The notes beneath the pieces are model-generated. The model searched no databases. It was given only the letters and a program-made list of their open reading frames with translations, and had not been told where the DNA came from. DNA of 64,000 nt from Fagopyrum homotropicum (taxonomy: Eukaryota > Streptophyta > Magnoliopsida > Caryophyllales > Polygonaceae): positions 29,881,501-29,945,500 of the forward strand of contig BSWB01000004.1 in the NCBI GenBank assembly GCA_033239125.1, in the 5' to 3' direction. Numbering within the stretch: the first letter of the stretch is position 1; each line of letters begins with the position of its first letter. Below are positions 1 to 11,147 of this stretch, in pieces. The position numbers and the translations under genes are program-made.

Positions 1-7
1 TGTGGCG

Positions 8-12
8 GCGCC
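8..12. repeat. Target site duplication of element A, left copy
   Basis: GCGCC immediately precedes the 5' LTR and is repeated exactly at 11143-11147 after the 3' LTR. Five bases is the usual Ty3/gypsy duplication. Bases 1-7 are probably the continuation of the C LTR that resumes at 11148. Confidence 0.93.
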
Positions 13-2895
13 TGTAATATCCGGAATTTTTATTCCGTCTATTTCGGGTATAAACCCGATCTCGATCCATCGATTCATATCCGTCTACTTAGTTAGACAC
101 ATTATTATAAAATTTATCACTTTATGTGGAATTCCTTCACATAAAATAATAGAATCTCTTAAAAAGTTATCATTTTATGTAACTTACCTCCACATAAAAT
201 GATAGGATTTCTATAACCAATCCTAACTATAACATAACCGGTATCCGTCTTTTCCGTGCATTTAATTGTCGGGATCTCGTTTCCAAACTTCACCCTTGTG
301 CCAACCCAGCAATCGCCTACTCTAGCCCACTGCTTTGCTTGTCCGCAGCACCAGTGCACAGCCTTCCAGCAGCCCAGCGTTGCCCAGCCCAGTCCGTGGT
401 CTACTTCAGCTTGCCCAGTAGCCAGTCCACCGCAGCTCGCCCAACAGTAGCAGCCGGCCCAGTTGTGATCATCAGCTGTGAGTGCCAGCTTGCTAGGCCG
501 CCAGCCCAGAACGTTGGCCTGCCTCCCTACCTCGCGCAGCCCAGGAAAAATTGCCAACCTCCTTGCGGACTGGCCCAGCAATAAGCCAGCTTATCACCTC
601 CTTCAGCAGAGACAGCCGTTATAGATCCTTCCCTTCTGTAACCGTTTTTCTTTCCTATCATATCCCCCTAATATCGATCTCTCCTCTTCTGCGTTATTTC
701 CTTCCTTTTTGCGTTTCCTTTTCTTTCTGCAAATCTCTCGAACACTTACCTTGCAAGCTGTACAGATCCCTCCTCCGACGTCTTCTTCAAACCAACTCAC
801 ATCTCTCGCTCAGCACGTGGCTGAACCAAGACGTCCTCGAATTCGACCACTACCCAACGAATGTCTCGCCTCTGTAGCCGAGAGAAAGTGGTGACTGCAC
901 CCTGGGACGGACGTCACGCTCCTACCATCACCAAGCGAGTTCGGACCCTCGCTACCTTCCGTCTGTTTGTGTATCCTGTCTACTGAACCTGCTCGTTAAC
1001 CAGAATCCTGGAAAGCCCTGGACGCTGGCTACTCATTGCAGGAAGCTTGCCGAGAGACTAGAGACAGGTGAGTCCCGACCCTCCCTCTTCTACCTTTTGT
1101 TACTCCCTTACTGTTAAGGTTGCAGTGACTTATCACTCTCCTTTCTGTGAAGAACGAAGTCCCAATTGTTGCAACAGTAGGATCAACCAGCACGCTCGGT
1201 TTTGGTACAGATCGGAACCAACAACAACGACACATCCTCCTACTACAACCGGTAAGAGTTTACGCTTAGTTAACTTAGGTTTCTGTTTAGTTTAATGTAA
1301 GCTTGGACTGAGAATAGTAGGTATCGAACTGAGGACCTGTTGGTAGATTTAATGAGGGAATTACTGGCAGTGAGAGTCGAAGTTGAGACCTCATACTGAG
1401 CAGTTTGTTTTAGCTTCGAACTGCAGTGTTTAGAATGAATTTTGGTGAGCTAGGATGATCATCCACCGTTGGATTTTTGATATGTCGTAGACCGTTATAC
1501 GTAGTATAGGGTAATAAAATTTGAGAACAAATGAACGGTCGGATTAGAAGTTATAAGGTTCCGAAGTTAGGTAGTTGAGCAGTTTTTATAAACTTAAGAT
1601 TTTGACTAAGTATGGAATTTGTAAAGGGAGTAACCAACTTTAGGAATTTTTATAAAACTGTTGGATGAACAGTTTGGAGAAATTCTTTCTCCTAAAGTTA
1701 GATAGGACATCATAGATAACCTAGGGATTTAAGTCGGAATTTTTATAAGCGGTTACGAATTTTATATTTGGAATCGAAGTTAGACCTTTACGATCTTCCG
1801 GAAAATAGAAACATAGGAAAAATGTCAGTTTGGGACCAAACAAAACTTTAGGAGTTAGAATATGATTTTAGAATATCAAATAGGAGTTTAGACATGAATT
1901 TTAGAATTTTCGGGAATTTCGGGACCAAGGGTAAAATGGTCATTTTACCCTAAATTAGTACTGTAACTAGTTATGTCTTAATACATTATTCGATCTTAGA
2001 AGTCTTAGACTTCTAACTACGTGAGAATGTGCTAATGCACTTATCGCTTTTGGCAGGCAACTGAGTTGCTACAGTTTACAGAACGAGTGGTGTACAAAGA
2101 GTCGAGCTTTATATCAGGTAAGTCCTTTGTGCTTACTTAGCTGACTTCTAAATATGAGCATGAATGATGATAGTGGTGTGTGATTGAAATGTTTAGAGAG
2201 ATAGGTTGTGATATATAATTACCGACCTATACTTGGCCTAAGAGTAACGGGCGGTGGCATTCTGCTCAGTTAGCTTGCGAGCGCTGGGGGTTTCTTTAGG
2301 GACTAGTCCATACTCGGTTTGTAGTGGTGCTACCGGCGGAGGTCAGCTAGACCTACACCCAGTTGGATAAGGAACGGAGGCGATAGCTGTTAATAGCTCT
2401 CGTGCCACAACTTAATTGAATAATGTGAATCACTTAAATCATAGATAATAAACGGTTGAGTGCCAGCATAATGTTTTGTTTATTTTTGTTTCTGCTTGTG
2501 TTTGTGCTGTTATCATTCTACTTATATTTGGATAGTTAGCTAACGGTTGATATGTTGTGTAGATTTGCCACAAGTTAGAGCAGATGACGAGTGATCCAGA
2601 CGGTAGTGGTCAGCCGGGGTGTCGTACTTTAGGATGTTTTACAGTTTCTTTATTTGTGGGATTTACAGTTAGACTTTGTCTCTTGCGTTCTTTCCGTACT
2701 TTGTTATATTACGTTTTCCGGCTGTTAGTTGATCTGGTCACATTCATACATTGTTAAGAACTATTTTATGATTTCTGGTTTTCCTTATCTGTGCCTTGTT
2801 GTAAGATCATGTTAAGTTGTTGTCAAACTAAGGTCGGGACCCACTGTGCGGTCCTAACCAGTAACTCCCTAAGTTGTAAAATTTGGGGTGTTACA
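13..2895 (+). repeat. 5' LTR of element A (2883 bp)
   Basis: Starts TGTAATATCC and ends GGGGTGTTACA, matching 8258-11142 along its whole length. U3 carries two inverted repeats of the ATCATTTTATGT / ACATAAAATGAT type (116-150 and 169-203). A pyrimidine-rich leader-like stretch covers about 600-830. Splice-donor-like sites occur at about 1069 (ACAG-GTGAGT), 1250 (GGTAAGAG) and 2118 (CAG-GTAAGTCC). The 2118 donor lies in a hairpin, 2118-2136. A box TAACGGGCGGTG near 2245 recurs in the other LTRs. At the site where the B LTR has a TATA box, A has only CATTTAATTG (about 259-268). Short ORFs inside the LTR look like chance. Confidence 0.95.
2118..2136 (+). promoter_or_regulatory. Conserved LTR hairpin with embedded 5' splice site (element A copy)
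   Basis: GTAAGTCCTTTGTGCTTAC pairs GTAAG with CTTAC and directly follows CAG, giving CAG-GTAAGT, an ideal splice donor. Copies on their own element strand: 10364-10382 (A), 16324-16342 and 24432-24450 (B), 29855-29873 (E), 36256-36274 (F), 11388-11405 (C), 44560-44577 (G). The motif TTAGCT usually follows. In A and B a short exon-like block, preceded by TTTGGCAG, ends at this donor. Confidence 0.7.
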
Positions 2896-2898
2896 ACA

Positions 2899-2910
2899 TG
2901 GTATCAGAGG
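2899..2910 (+). other. Primer binding site of element A (initiator tRNA-Met type)
   Basis: TGGTATCAGAGG begins three bases after the 5' LTR. Its first 11 bases are complementary to the CTCTGATACCA 3' end of plant initiator tRNA-Met. This is the standard primer of chromoviruses. Element B has the same site with the same three-base gap. Confidence 0.9.
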
Positions 2911-3157
2911 CAGGTTGGCAACAATGGCACTAGAAATCTTCAAAAAGGTCATATAAGTAAATAAACAGAACCCGAAAGGGGTCTGAGTTTTCCAAAGAAA
3001 GTTTTGGTTTTAAAATGCATACAGAGTCGGGTTGGGATAGAAAGTACGGATGACCACCACTACCTCTGCGGATCTCGGTATTCTTAGAACAATTATAGAC
3101 TTTTACTGTTATGATAGATTAGCTAGTTTATAACTGTAGTTGTTACTATTCGTGCAG
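2911..3157 (+). other. Untranslated leader of element A between primer site and gag
   Basis: About 250 bp without a coding frame. It is almost identical to the B leader (23420-23662, reverse complement), including a stretch GGATGACCACCACTACC just upstream of gag. A decayed form of this stretch is also recognisable near 42505-42600 in element F, which helps place that leader. Confidence 0.75.
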
Positions 3158-6100
3158 ATGGCACGTACTAGGGCTGCACAAGTGACTGGCCGAGGTAGGG
3201 GTCGTCCCCCCCCTTCCCCCAGTTAGACAGGATCGAGCTGATAGCACCCCTGCTGTTAGAGGGCGTGGTCGTGGGGGTAGACCTCCACTTGGGAGAGGTC
3301 GAGGACGAGTTCCTCGAGAGGACCCACCTGCAGCAAGCATACCAGAGGCTGTTGTAGAAGAAGTAGCTGAGAGTGTAGGCCCCGAGGTCAGGCCTGAGAA
3401 CGCCGCTAGGTCTGGAGCGCAAGGAGCACGTTCTACTGAGTCAGGACGTGTTTGTATTGGAGCATCGGAGTATAGGAAGTACAGAGCCTACGTCGAGCGC
3501 ATGGAAGAAGCTGCCAGAGTTGAGAGGCGTACCCAGGTACCACCGGTGGTACCGGCTAGGTCAGCTCAGGTGACACAGGGAGTGTCTCAGGTGCCGGCTG
3601 TATCTGAGAGGAGGGCTAATGCTGATAGAGCGCCTACTGGGTCTAGAGCACCGAGACCTGATGAGTGGTTGAAGGCTTTCAACTCTCAGAAGGTTCCTTC
3701 ATTCAGTGGAGAAATAGGGCTAGAAGTGGAGCATTGGATAGGGAAGATAGAGACTGCTATGGAGGCAATACGTTGTCCCGAGGATCGCCAGGTGGATTTG
3801 GTGCAGACCTGTTTCACAGATGATGCTCATTCATGGTGGCGTACCATTCGTGGCCGAGTCACCAGCTGGGAGCAGATGAGGAACATTGTTAGGGATAGGT
3901 ACTGCCATGTTTCGCTGAGGAGGGAGAGATTCCAGGATTTCATTGAGGCGGGATTTGAGGATATCCCGATTGCTGCAGCTATAAAGAAGTTTCAGAAAGA
4001 GTTGACTTTGCTTGGACCATCTGCACCTCCAGAAGAGCAGCATGTTTACCTTTTCTCCAAGAGGTTGAGAGAGAGTACCCGATCCTATCTGGCTGGATTC
4101 CGCTGTGAGACTTTGTCTGATTATCAGGATAGGGCCTCTGCTTATGAGAGAGATAGGCCAGCTTCGAGGAAGGCAGCTCAGCCTAGTGGGCCGGATAAGC
4201 GGCAGAGGATAGGACATGCTGGTAGCAGTGCAGCAGTAACAGGTTATGGTCAAGGACAGACTCAGGGGAGGTCCAGCTACCACTCTACAGTTCAGACTCC
4301 TAGTAGAGATCGACAGTGCTTTAACTGTGGTAGCCGTGATCACATCAAGACAGACTGCCAGAGACAACCTATCACTTGCTTCACTTGTGGGAAGCCGGGA
4401 CAGCGAGCTACTTTCTACCGTCAGGGTAGGGCCCCTTCTCAGCAGGGATCTTCTCCTGCAGGTGTTGAGAAGAGTGTATAGAGACCTCCTCAGTACCGAG
4501 CCCCAAGTCAGCAACAACAACAGTACCGGGCTCCAGGACATCCTGCTTCATACAGTACGGCCCAGGGATCAGGTCGTGGCAGAGGACGTAGTAGTACCAC
4601 TGACACCAGAGGAGGACCATCGAGAAGGTTCGAGCTGAGGAACACTGAGCAGCCTGCAGCACCTGCGACCACAGGTACTATTTGGATCCATGACTTACCT
4701 GTGCGTGTTTTATTTGATACGGGTGCCACGCACTCCTTTATATCAGATGCATGTGTAGATAGGTTGTCCTTAGCTACAGTAGAGGGTGTACCTTTTGTGG
4801 TTGGATTACCAAATGGGGGTAAGGTTAGAGGATCTCGAGAGATTTATGACTGCCCTATTCACCTAGGAGGCCGGATTTGGTTAGTAAATTTTCTAGTCAT
4901 GCCCTTAGCACATGAGGACGTCATATTAGGGATAGATTGGATGACTAGACATGGAGCAGTCTTGGATATTGGTAGAAGGACTGTGACTGTCGCCACTGAG
5001 GAGGGTCACAGAGTGATATTCCGAGGTTGGGACCTCGGAAAGTCCGGCACAGTTATCAGCGCAGTGAGAGCAGCCAGATTGATAGCACAGGGTTGCGAGG
5101 CCTTCTGGTGTTATGCCATGAAGGAGCGCAAGAGCCTGACAGTAGAGGAGATACCAGTTGCCTGCGAGTTTGTAGAGGTATTCAGTGACGACTTACCAGG
5201 GCTACCTCCACAGAGGAGTGTTGACTTTAGCATCGAGTTAGAGCCGGGCACGAGACCGATCTCGAAGGCCCCGTACCGCATGGCCCCGATAGAGCTGCTT
5301 GAGCTGAAAAAGCAATTAGAGGAGTTAGCATAGAAGGGCTTCATACGCCCTAGTGTCTCTCCTTGGGGCGCACCAGTGTTATTTGTGAGGAAGAAAGATG
5401 GATCGATGAGGCTGTGTATCGACTACCGGGAGTTGAACAAGGTCACCATCAAGAACAAGTATCCACTGCCTTGCATTGATGATCTGCTGGACCAGCTACA
5501 TGGGGCATCAGTGTTCTCGAGGATAGATTTGAGATCGGGTTATCACCAGCTGAGGGTGAGAGATCAGGACATACCTAAGACGGCATTCCGGACTAGGTAT
5601 GGTCACTATGAGTTTGTAGTGATGCCATTCGGGCTCACTAATGCGCCAGCAGTATTTATGGAGTTGATGAATGGGATTTTCATCGACTTCTTAGACCAGT
5701 TTGTAGTGGTCTTCATTGACGACATTCTAGTTTACTCTAGAAGTCAAGAGGAGCATGTCGGACACTTGAGGACAGTGTTACAGATTCTACAGGATAGCCA
5801 GCTATATGCTAAGCTATCCAAGTGTGAGTTCTGGATGTCAGAGGTGGCTTTCCTAGGCCATGTAGTGACTGCTGAGGGGATTAAGGTCGACCAGTGAAGA
5901 TTGAGTCAGTGTCCTCTTGGCAACCTCCGAAGAATGTTAAGGAGGTTCGCAGCTTCCTTGGATTGGCAGGGTATTACCGTCGGTTTGTGTAAGGGTTTTC
6001 CCTGATCGCCCGACCACTTACTTCTCTCCTAAGGAAGACTACTCGGTTCGTCTGGTCTGAGCCGTGTCAGCAGAGTTTTGAGGAGCTGAAGAGGAGATTG

Positions 6101-8077
6101 ACGTCTGCTCCGATCTCAGCACAGCCTGAGGGTACAGAGGACTTTGTAGTGTACAGTGACGCATCCAAGCTGGGCTTGGGGTGTGTCTTGATGCAGAGGG
6201 GTAAGGTCATAGCATATGCGTCTCGACAACTGAAGACGTATGAGGAGAACTACCCCACCCATGACCTAGAGTTAGCTGCGGTAGTACATGCTCTTAAGAT
6301 CTGGCGTCATTATCTCTATGGAGCGACCTGTCAGATCTTCACAGACCATAAGAGTCTGAAGTACATATTCACTCAGCGGGAGTTGAATAACCGCTAGAGG
6401 CGGTGGCTAGATTTGATCAAGGATTTCGACCTTGAGATTCTCTACCACCCCGGAAAGGCGAATGTAGTTGCTGACGCTTTGAGTCGGAAGACGCCTCGGG
6501 AGAAGGCGATAGCTCGGTTGACAGTACAGCCACAGTTACAGAGAGACTTAGCTTGGTTGGAGGTAGAGATCCAGTTCCCCGATACAGCTCATCAGTTAGC
6601 CACCTTAGAGTTACTTCCTGACCTGTTGGGTGAGATCCGACAGAAGCAGGAGACCTGTCCGACTTTGACCCGGATCCGAGACCGGATGTCACAAGATGAG
6701 GCACCTCAGTTCACTATCGGTGCCGATGGAGTGATGAGACGACAGGATCGTGTCTGTGTGCCATCGGACAGTGAGCTCAGACAGAGGATACTAGGTGAGG
6801 CTCATGCTACCCCTTACTCCGTACATCCAGGAGCGAGTAAGATGTATAAGGACGTGAGACGTTCCTTCTGGTGGGGTGGTTTGAAACCTGATGTGGCCCG
6901 ATATGTAGCCCAGTGTGCGACCTGTCAGCAGGTCAAGATTGAGCATCGTAGATCCGGAGGAGAGCTACACCCACTTCCAGTACCACATTGGAAGTGGGAA
7001 GATATTTCTATGGATTTTGTTACCGGATTGAGGCTCAGCAGAGGTTTTGATGCCATTTGGGTAGTGGTAGACCGTCTGACGAAGACCGCACGTTTCATTC
7101 CGATTAAGGAAACGTGGCCGGTAAGTCGTCTAGCAGAGGAGTTCACCAGGCATATTGTGAGACTCCATGGAGTACCGAGGACTATCGTCTCCGACAGGGA
7201 TGGACGTTTTACCTCGAGGTTTTGGCAGCAGGTACATACTGCTCTGCGGACGAGTCTCCACTTTACCACTACCTACCACCCACAGACGGACGGTCAGTCC
7301 GAGAGGACCATTCAGACTTTAGAGGATATGTTGCGGGCATGTGTGCTAGATTGGGGACAGGTATGGCCAGATCACCTCCCACTAGTAGAGTTTTCATATA
7401 ATAACAGTTGGCACGCGTCTATTGGGATGGCACCTTATGAAGCTTTGTACGGGCGGAGATGTCATACACCGCTATGTTGGGATGAGCCTAGCAAGGCTGA
7501 TGGAGTAGTACCAGATCAGATTCAGGACGACATCGCCCGGATCGCCTTAGTCCGGGAGAGGATGTTAGCAGCTTAGAGTCGTCAGAAGTCCTACGCAGAC
7601 AAAAGGCGTCGGCCTTTGGAGTTTAGAGTAGGTGCACAGGTGTGGTTGAGAGTGTCACCTACGAGAGGAGTTAGACGTTTCGGCATTAAGGGGAAGCTGA
7701 GTCCCCGATATGTCGGTCCATTTGAGATCTTAGAGAGAGTCGGAGAGGTTGCCTACCGACTAGCACTGCCACCGAGATTAGAGGGAGTACACCCAGTTTT
7801 TCATGTATCTCAGCTGCGAGAGTATATACCGGATCCTAGACACGTCATCAGTCATGAGGATCTGATAGTCGAGCCAGACCACACTTTTGTGGAGTATCCA
7901 GTAGCCGTCTTAGAGCGTAGTATTAGGCGCCTGCGTTCTAAGGAGATACCGATGCTAAGGATTTAGTGGTCTAGACGAGGAGCTGATGAGGCTACCTGGG
8001 AGACAGAGGAGAGTATTAGACGTAACTACCCTGAGTTATTTGCGGAGTTAGCCGCTACCTCAGTACCGACGGGTTAG
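3158..8077 (+). pseudogene. gag-pol: gag-pol polyprotein of element A, about eight disabling breaks
   Basis: One frame starts at ATG 3158 and would end at TAG 8075-8077. Order: gag with a zinc knuckle CFNCGSRDHIKTDC (4317-4358) and a second knuckle that has lost its His and last Cys; protease DTGA (4716); RT FIDD (5718-5723); RNase H catalytic Asp (6158); integrase HHCC (about 6800-6930) and DDE at 7013, 7193 and 7301 with the expected 35-residue D-E gap; chromodomain remnant (about 7870-8030). Breaks against B: one extra C in a C run near 3206-3213; TAG 4479; TAG 5331; a one-base deletion near 5891; TAA near 5990; TAG 6395, 7574 and 7964. Four of the six stops are CAG to TAG. No full protein can be made, though fragments are open. 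Confidence 0.93.
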
Positions 8078-8220
8078 TACTGAAACGATACCTTATATGA
8101 CTTCTGTGATTATATGTTTAAATGATTGTTTATGTTTATTTGCTTGATGACATGAGTAGTTTGCGTGCTAGAATATAACTCTTGAGGAGAAAAAAATTTT
8201 TGGGGTAGATACCTTATTCT

Positions 8221-8257
8221 AAGTTTCGGGACGAAACTTATTTTAAGGGGGTACTGA
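8221..8257 (+). promoter_or_regulatory. Palindrome and polypurine tract of element A
   Basis: AAGTTTCGGGACGAAACTT (8221-8239) is a 19-base perfect inverted repeat about 145 bp past the polyprotein stop. It is followed by TTTTAAGGGGG, the likely polypurine tract that primes plus-strand DNA, and TACTGA just before the 3' LTR. The same palindrome lies at the same place in elements B, D, E and F. The tract role follows from position and purine content; the palindrome role is unknown. Confidence 0.8.
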
Positions 8258-11142
8258 TGTAATATCCGGAATTTTTATTCCGTCTATTTCGGGTATAAAC
8301 CCGATCTCGATCCATCTATTCATATACGTCTACTTAGTTAGACACATTATTATAAAATTTATCACTTTATGTGGAATTCCTTGACATAAAATAATAGAAT
8401 CTCTTAAAAAGTTATCATTTTATGTAACTTACCTCCACATAAAATGATAGGATTTCTATAACCAATCCTAACTATAACATAACCGGTATCCGTCTTTTCC
8501 GTGCATTTAATTGTTGGGATCTCGTTTCCGAACTTCACCCTTGTGCCAGCCCAGCAATCGCCTACTCCAGCCCACTGCTTTGCTTGTCCGCAGCACCAGT
8601 GCACAGCCTTCCAGCAGCCCAGCGTTGCCCAGCCCAGTCCGTGGTCTACTTCAGCTTGCCCAGCAGCCAGTCCAACGCAGCTCGCCCAACAGTAGCAGCT
8701 GGCCTAGTTGTGATCATCAGCTGTGAGTGCCAGCTTGCTAGGCCGCCAGCCCAGAACGTTGGCCTGCCTCCCTACCTCGCGCAGCCCAAGAAAAATTGCC
8801 AACCTCCTTGCGGACTGGCCCAGCAATACGCCAGCTTATCACCTCCTTCAGCAGAGACAGCCGTTACAGATCTTTCCCTTCTGTAACCGTTTTTCTTTCC
8901 TATCATATCCCCCTAATATCGCTCTCTCCTCTTCTGCGTTATTTCCTTCCTTTCTGCGTTTCCTTTTCTTTCTGCAAATCTCTCGAACACTTACCTTGCA
9001 AGCTGTACAGATCCCTCCTCCGACGTCTTCTTCAAACCAACTCACATCTCTCGCTCAGCACGTGGCTGAACCAAGACGTCCTCGAATTCGACCACTACCC
9101 AACGAACGTCTCGCCTCTGTAGCCGAGAGAAAGTGGCGACTGCACCCAGGGACGGACGTCACGCTCCTACCATCACCAGGCGAGTTCGGACCCTCGCTAC
9201 CTTCCGTCTGTTTGTGTATCCTGTCTACTGAACCTGCTCGTTAACCAGAATCCTGGAAAGCCATGGACGCTGGCTACTCATTGCAGGAAGCTTGCCGAGA
9301 GACTAGAGACAGGTGAGTCCCGACCCTCCCTCTTCTACCTTCTGTTACTCCCTTACTGTTAAGGTTGCAGTGACTTATCACTCTCCTTTATGTGAAGAAC
9401 GAAGTCCCAATTGTTGCAGCAGTAGGATCAACCAGCACGCTCGGTTTTGGTACAGATCGGAACCAACAACAACGACACATCCTTCTAGCTACAACCGGTA
9501 AGAGTCTACGCTTAGTTAACTTAGGTTTCTGTTTAGTTTAATGTAAGCTTGGACTGAGAATAGTAGGTATCGAACTGAGGACCTGTTGGTAGATTTAATG
9601 AGGGAATTACTGGCAGTGAGAGTCGAAGTTGAGACCTCATACTGAGTTGTTTGTTTTAGCTTCGAACTGCTGTGTTTAGAATGAATTTTGGTGAGCTAGG
9701 ATGATCATCCACCGTTGGATTTTTGATATGTCGTAGACCGTTATACGTAGTATAGGGTATTAAAATTTGAGAAGAAATGAACGGTCGGATTAGAAGTTAT
9801 AAGGTTCCGAAGTTAGGTAGTTGAGCAGTTTTTATAAACTTAAGATTTTGACTAAGTATGGAATTTGTAAAGGGAGTAATCAACTTTAGGAATTTTTATA
9901 AAACTGTTGGATGAACAGTTTGGAGAAATTCTTTCTCCTAAAGTTAGATAGGACATCATAGATAACCTAGGGATTTAAGTCGGAATTTTTATAAGCGGTT
10001 ACGAATTTTATATTTGGAATCGAAGTTAGACCTTTACGATCTTCCGGAAAATAGAAACATAGGAAAAATGTCAGTTTGGGACCAAACGAAACTTTAGGAG
10101 TTAGAATATGATTTTAGAATATCAAATAGGAGTTTAGACATGAATTTTAGAATTTTCGGGAATTTTGGGACCAAGGGTAAAATGGTCATTTTACCCTAAA
10201 TTAATACTGTAACTAGTTATGTCTTAATACATTATTCGATCTTAGAAGTCTTAGACTTCTAACTACGTGAGAATGTGCTAATGCACTTATCGCCTTTGGC
10301 AGGCAACTGAGTTGCTACAGTTTACAGAACGAGTGGTGTACAAAGAGTCGAGCTTTATATCAGGTAAGTCCTTTGGGCTTACTTAGCTGACTTCTAAATA
10401 TGAGCATGAATGATGATAGTGGTGTGTGATTGAAATGTTTAGAGAGATAGGTTGTGATATATAATTACCGACCTATACTTGGCCTAAGAGTAACGGGCGG
10501 TGGCATTCTGCTCAGTTAGCTTGCGAGCGCTGGGGGTTTCTTTAGGGACTAGTCCATACTCGGTTTGTAGTGATGCTACCGGCGGAGGTCAGCTAGACCT
10601 ACACCCAGTTGGATAAGGAACGGAGGCGAGAGCTGTTAATAGCTCTCGTGCCACAACTTAATTGAATAATGTGAATCACTTAAATCATAGATAATAAACG
10701 GTTGAGTGCCAGCATAATGTTTTGTTTATTTTTGTTTCTGCTTGTGTTTGTGCTGTTATCATTCTACTTATATTTGGATAGTTAGCTAACGGTTGATATG
10801 TTGTGTAGATTTGCCACAGGTTAGAGCAGATGCCGAGTGATCCAGACGGTAGTGGTCAGCCGGGGTGTCGTACTTTAGGATGTTTTACAATTTCTTTATT
10901 TGTGGGATTTACAGTTAGACTTTGTCTCTTGTCGTTCTTTCCGTACTTTGTTATATTACGTTTTCCGGCTGTTAGTTGATCTGGTCACATTCATACATTG
11001 TTAAGAACTATTTTATGATTTCTGGTTTTCCTTATCTGTGCCTTGTTGTAAGATCATGTTAAGTTGTTGTCAAACTAAGGTCGGGACCCACTGTGTGGTC
11101 CTAACCAGTAACTCCCTAAGTAGTAAAATTTGGGGTGTTACA
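8258..11142 (+). repeat. 3' LTR of element A (2885 bp)
   Basis: Matches 13-2895 with scattered substitutions and a few one-base indels. It keeps the U3 twin inverted repeats (8361-8395 and 8414-8448), the splice-donor hairpin (10364-10382) and the TAACGGGCGGTG box. It is followed directly by the GCGCC target duplication. Confidence 0.95.
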
Positions 11143-11147
11143 GCGCC
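11143..11147. repeat. Target site duplication of element A, right copy
   Basis: GCGCC, identical to 8-12. After it the host LTR sequence (element C) resumes. Confidence 0.93.

Larger units (their letters stand above)
13..11142 (+). mobile_element. Element A: Tekay/Del-type Ty3/gypsy LTR retrotransposon, structurally complete, coding region broken
   Basis: The element has two long direct LTRs (13-2895 and 8258-11142), a primer site, a gag-pol region, a purine tract and a perfect 5-bp target duplication GCGCC at 8-12 and 11143-11147. LTRs start TGTAAT and end GTTACA. By eye the LTRs differ at roughly 50 positions, near 1.7 percent, so the insertion is fairly young. It lies inside the minus-strand LTR of element C. 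Domain order protease, RT, RNase H, integrase, chromodomain assigns it to chromoviruses, Tekay/Del lineage. Retrotransposition in cis looks impossible because the reading frame carries about eight breaks. Confidence 0.96.

Noticed and set aside
8723..9244. 173-codon open frame in the A 3' LTR (and its shorter partner in the 5' LTR)
   Set aside because: It lies in pyrimidine-rich LTR leader sequence, is not preserved at equal length in the other LTR, and resembles no protein I know.
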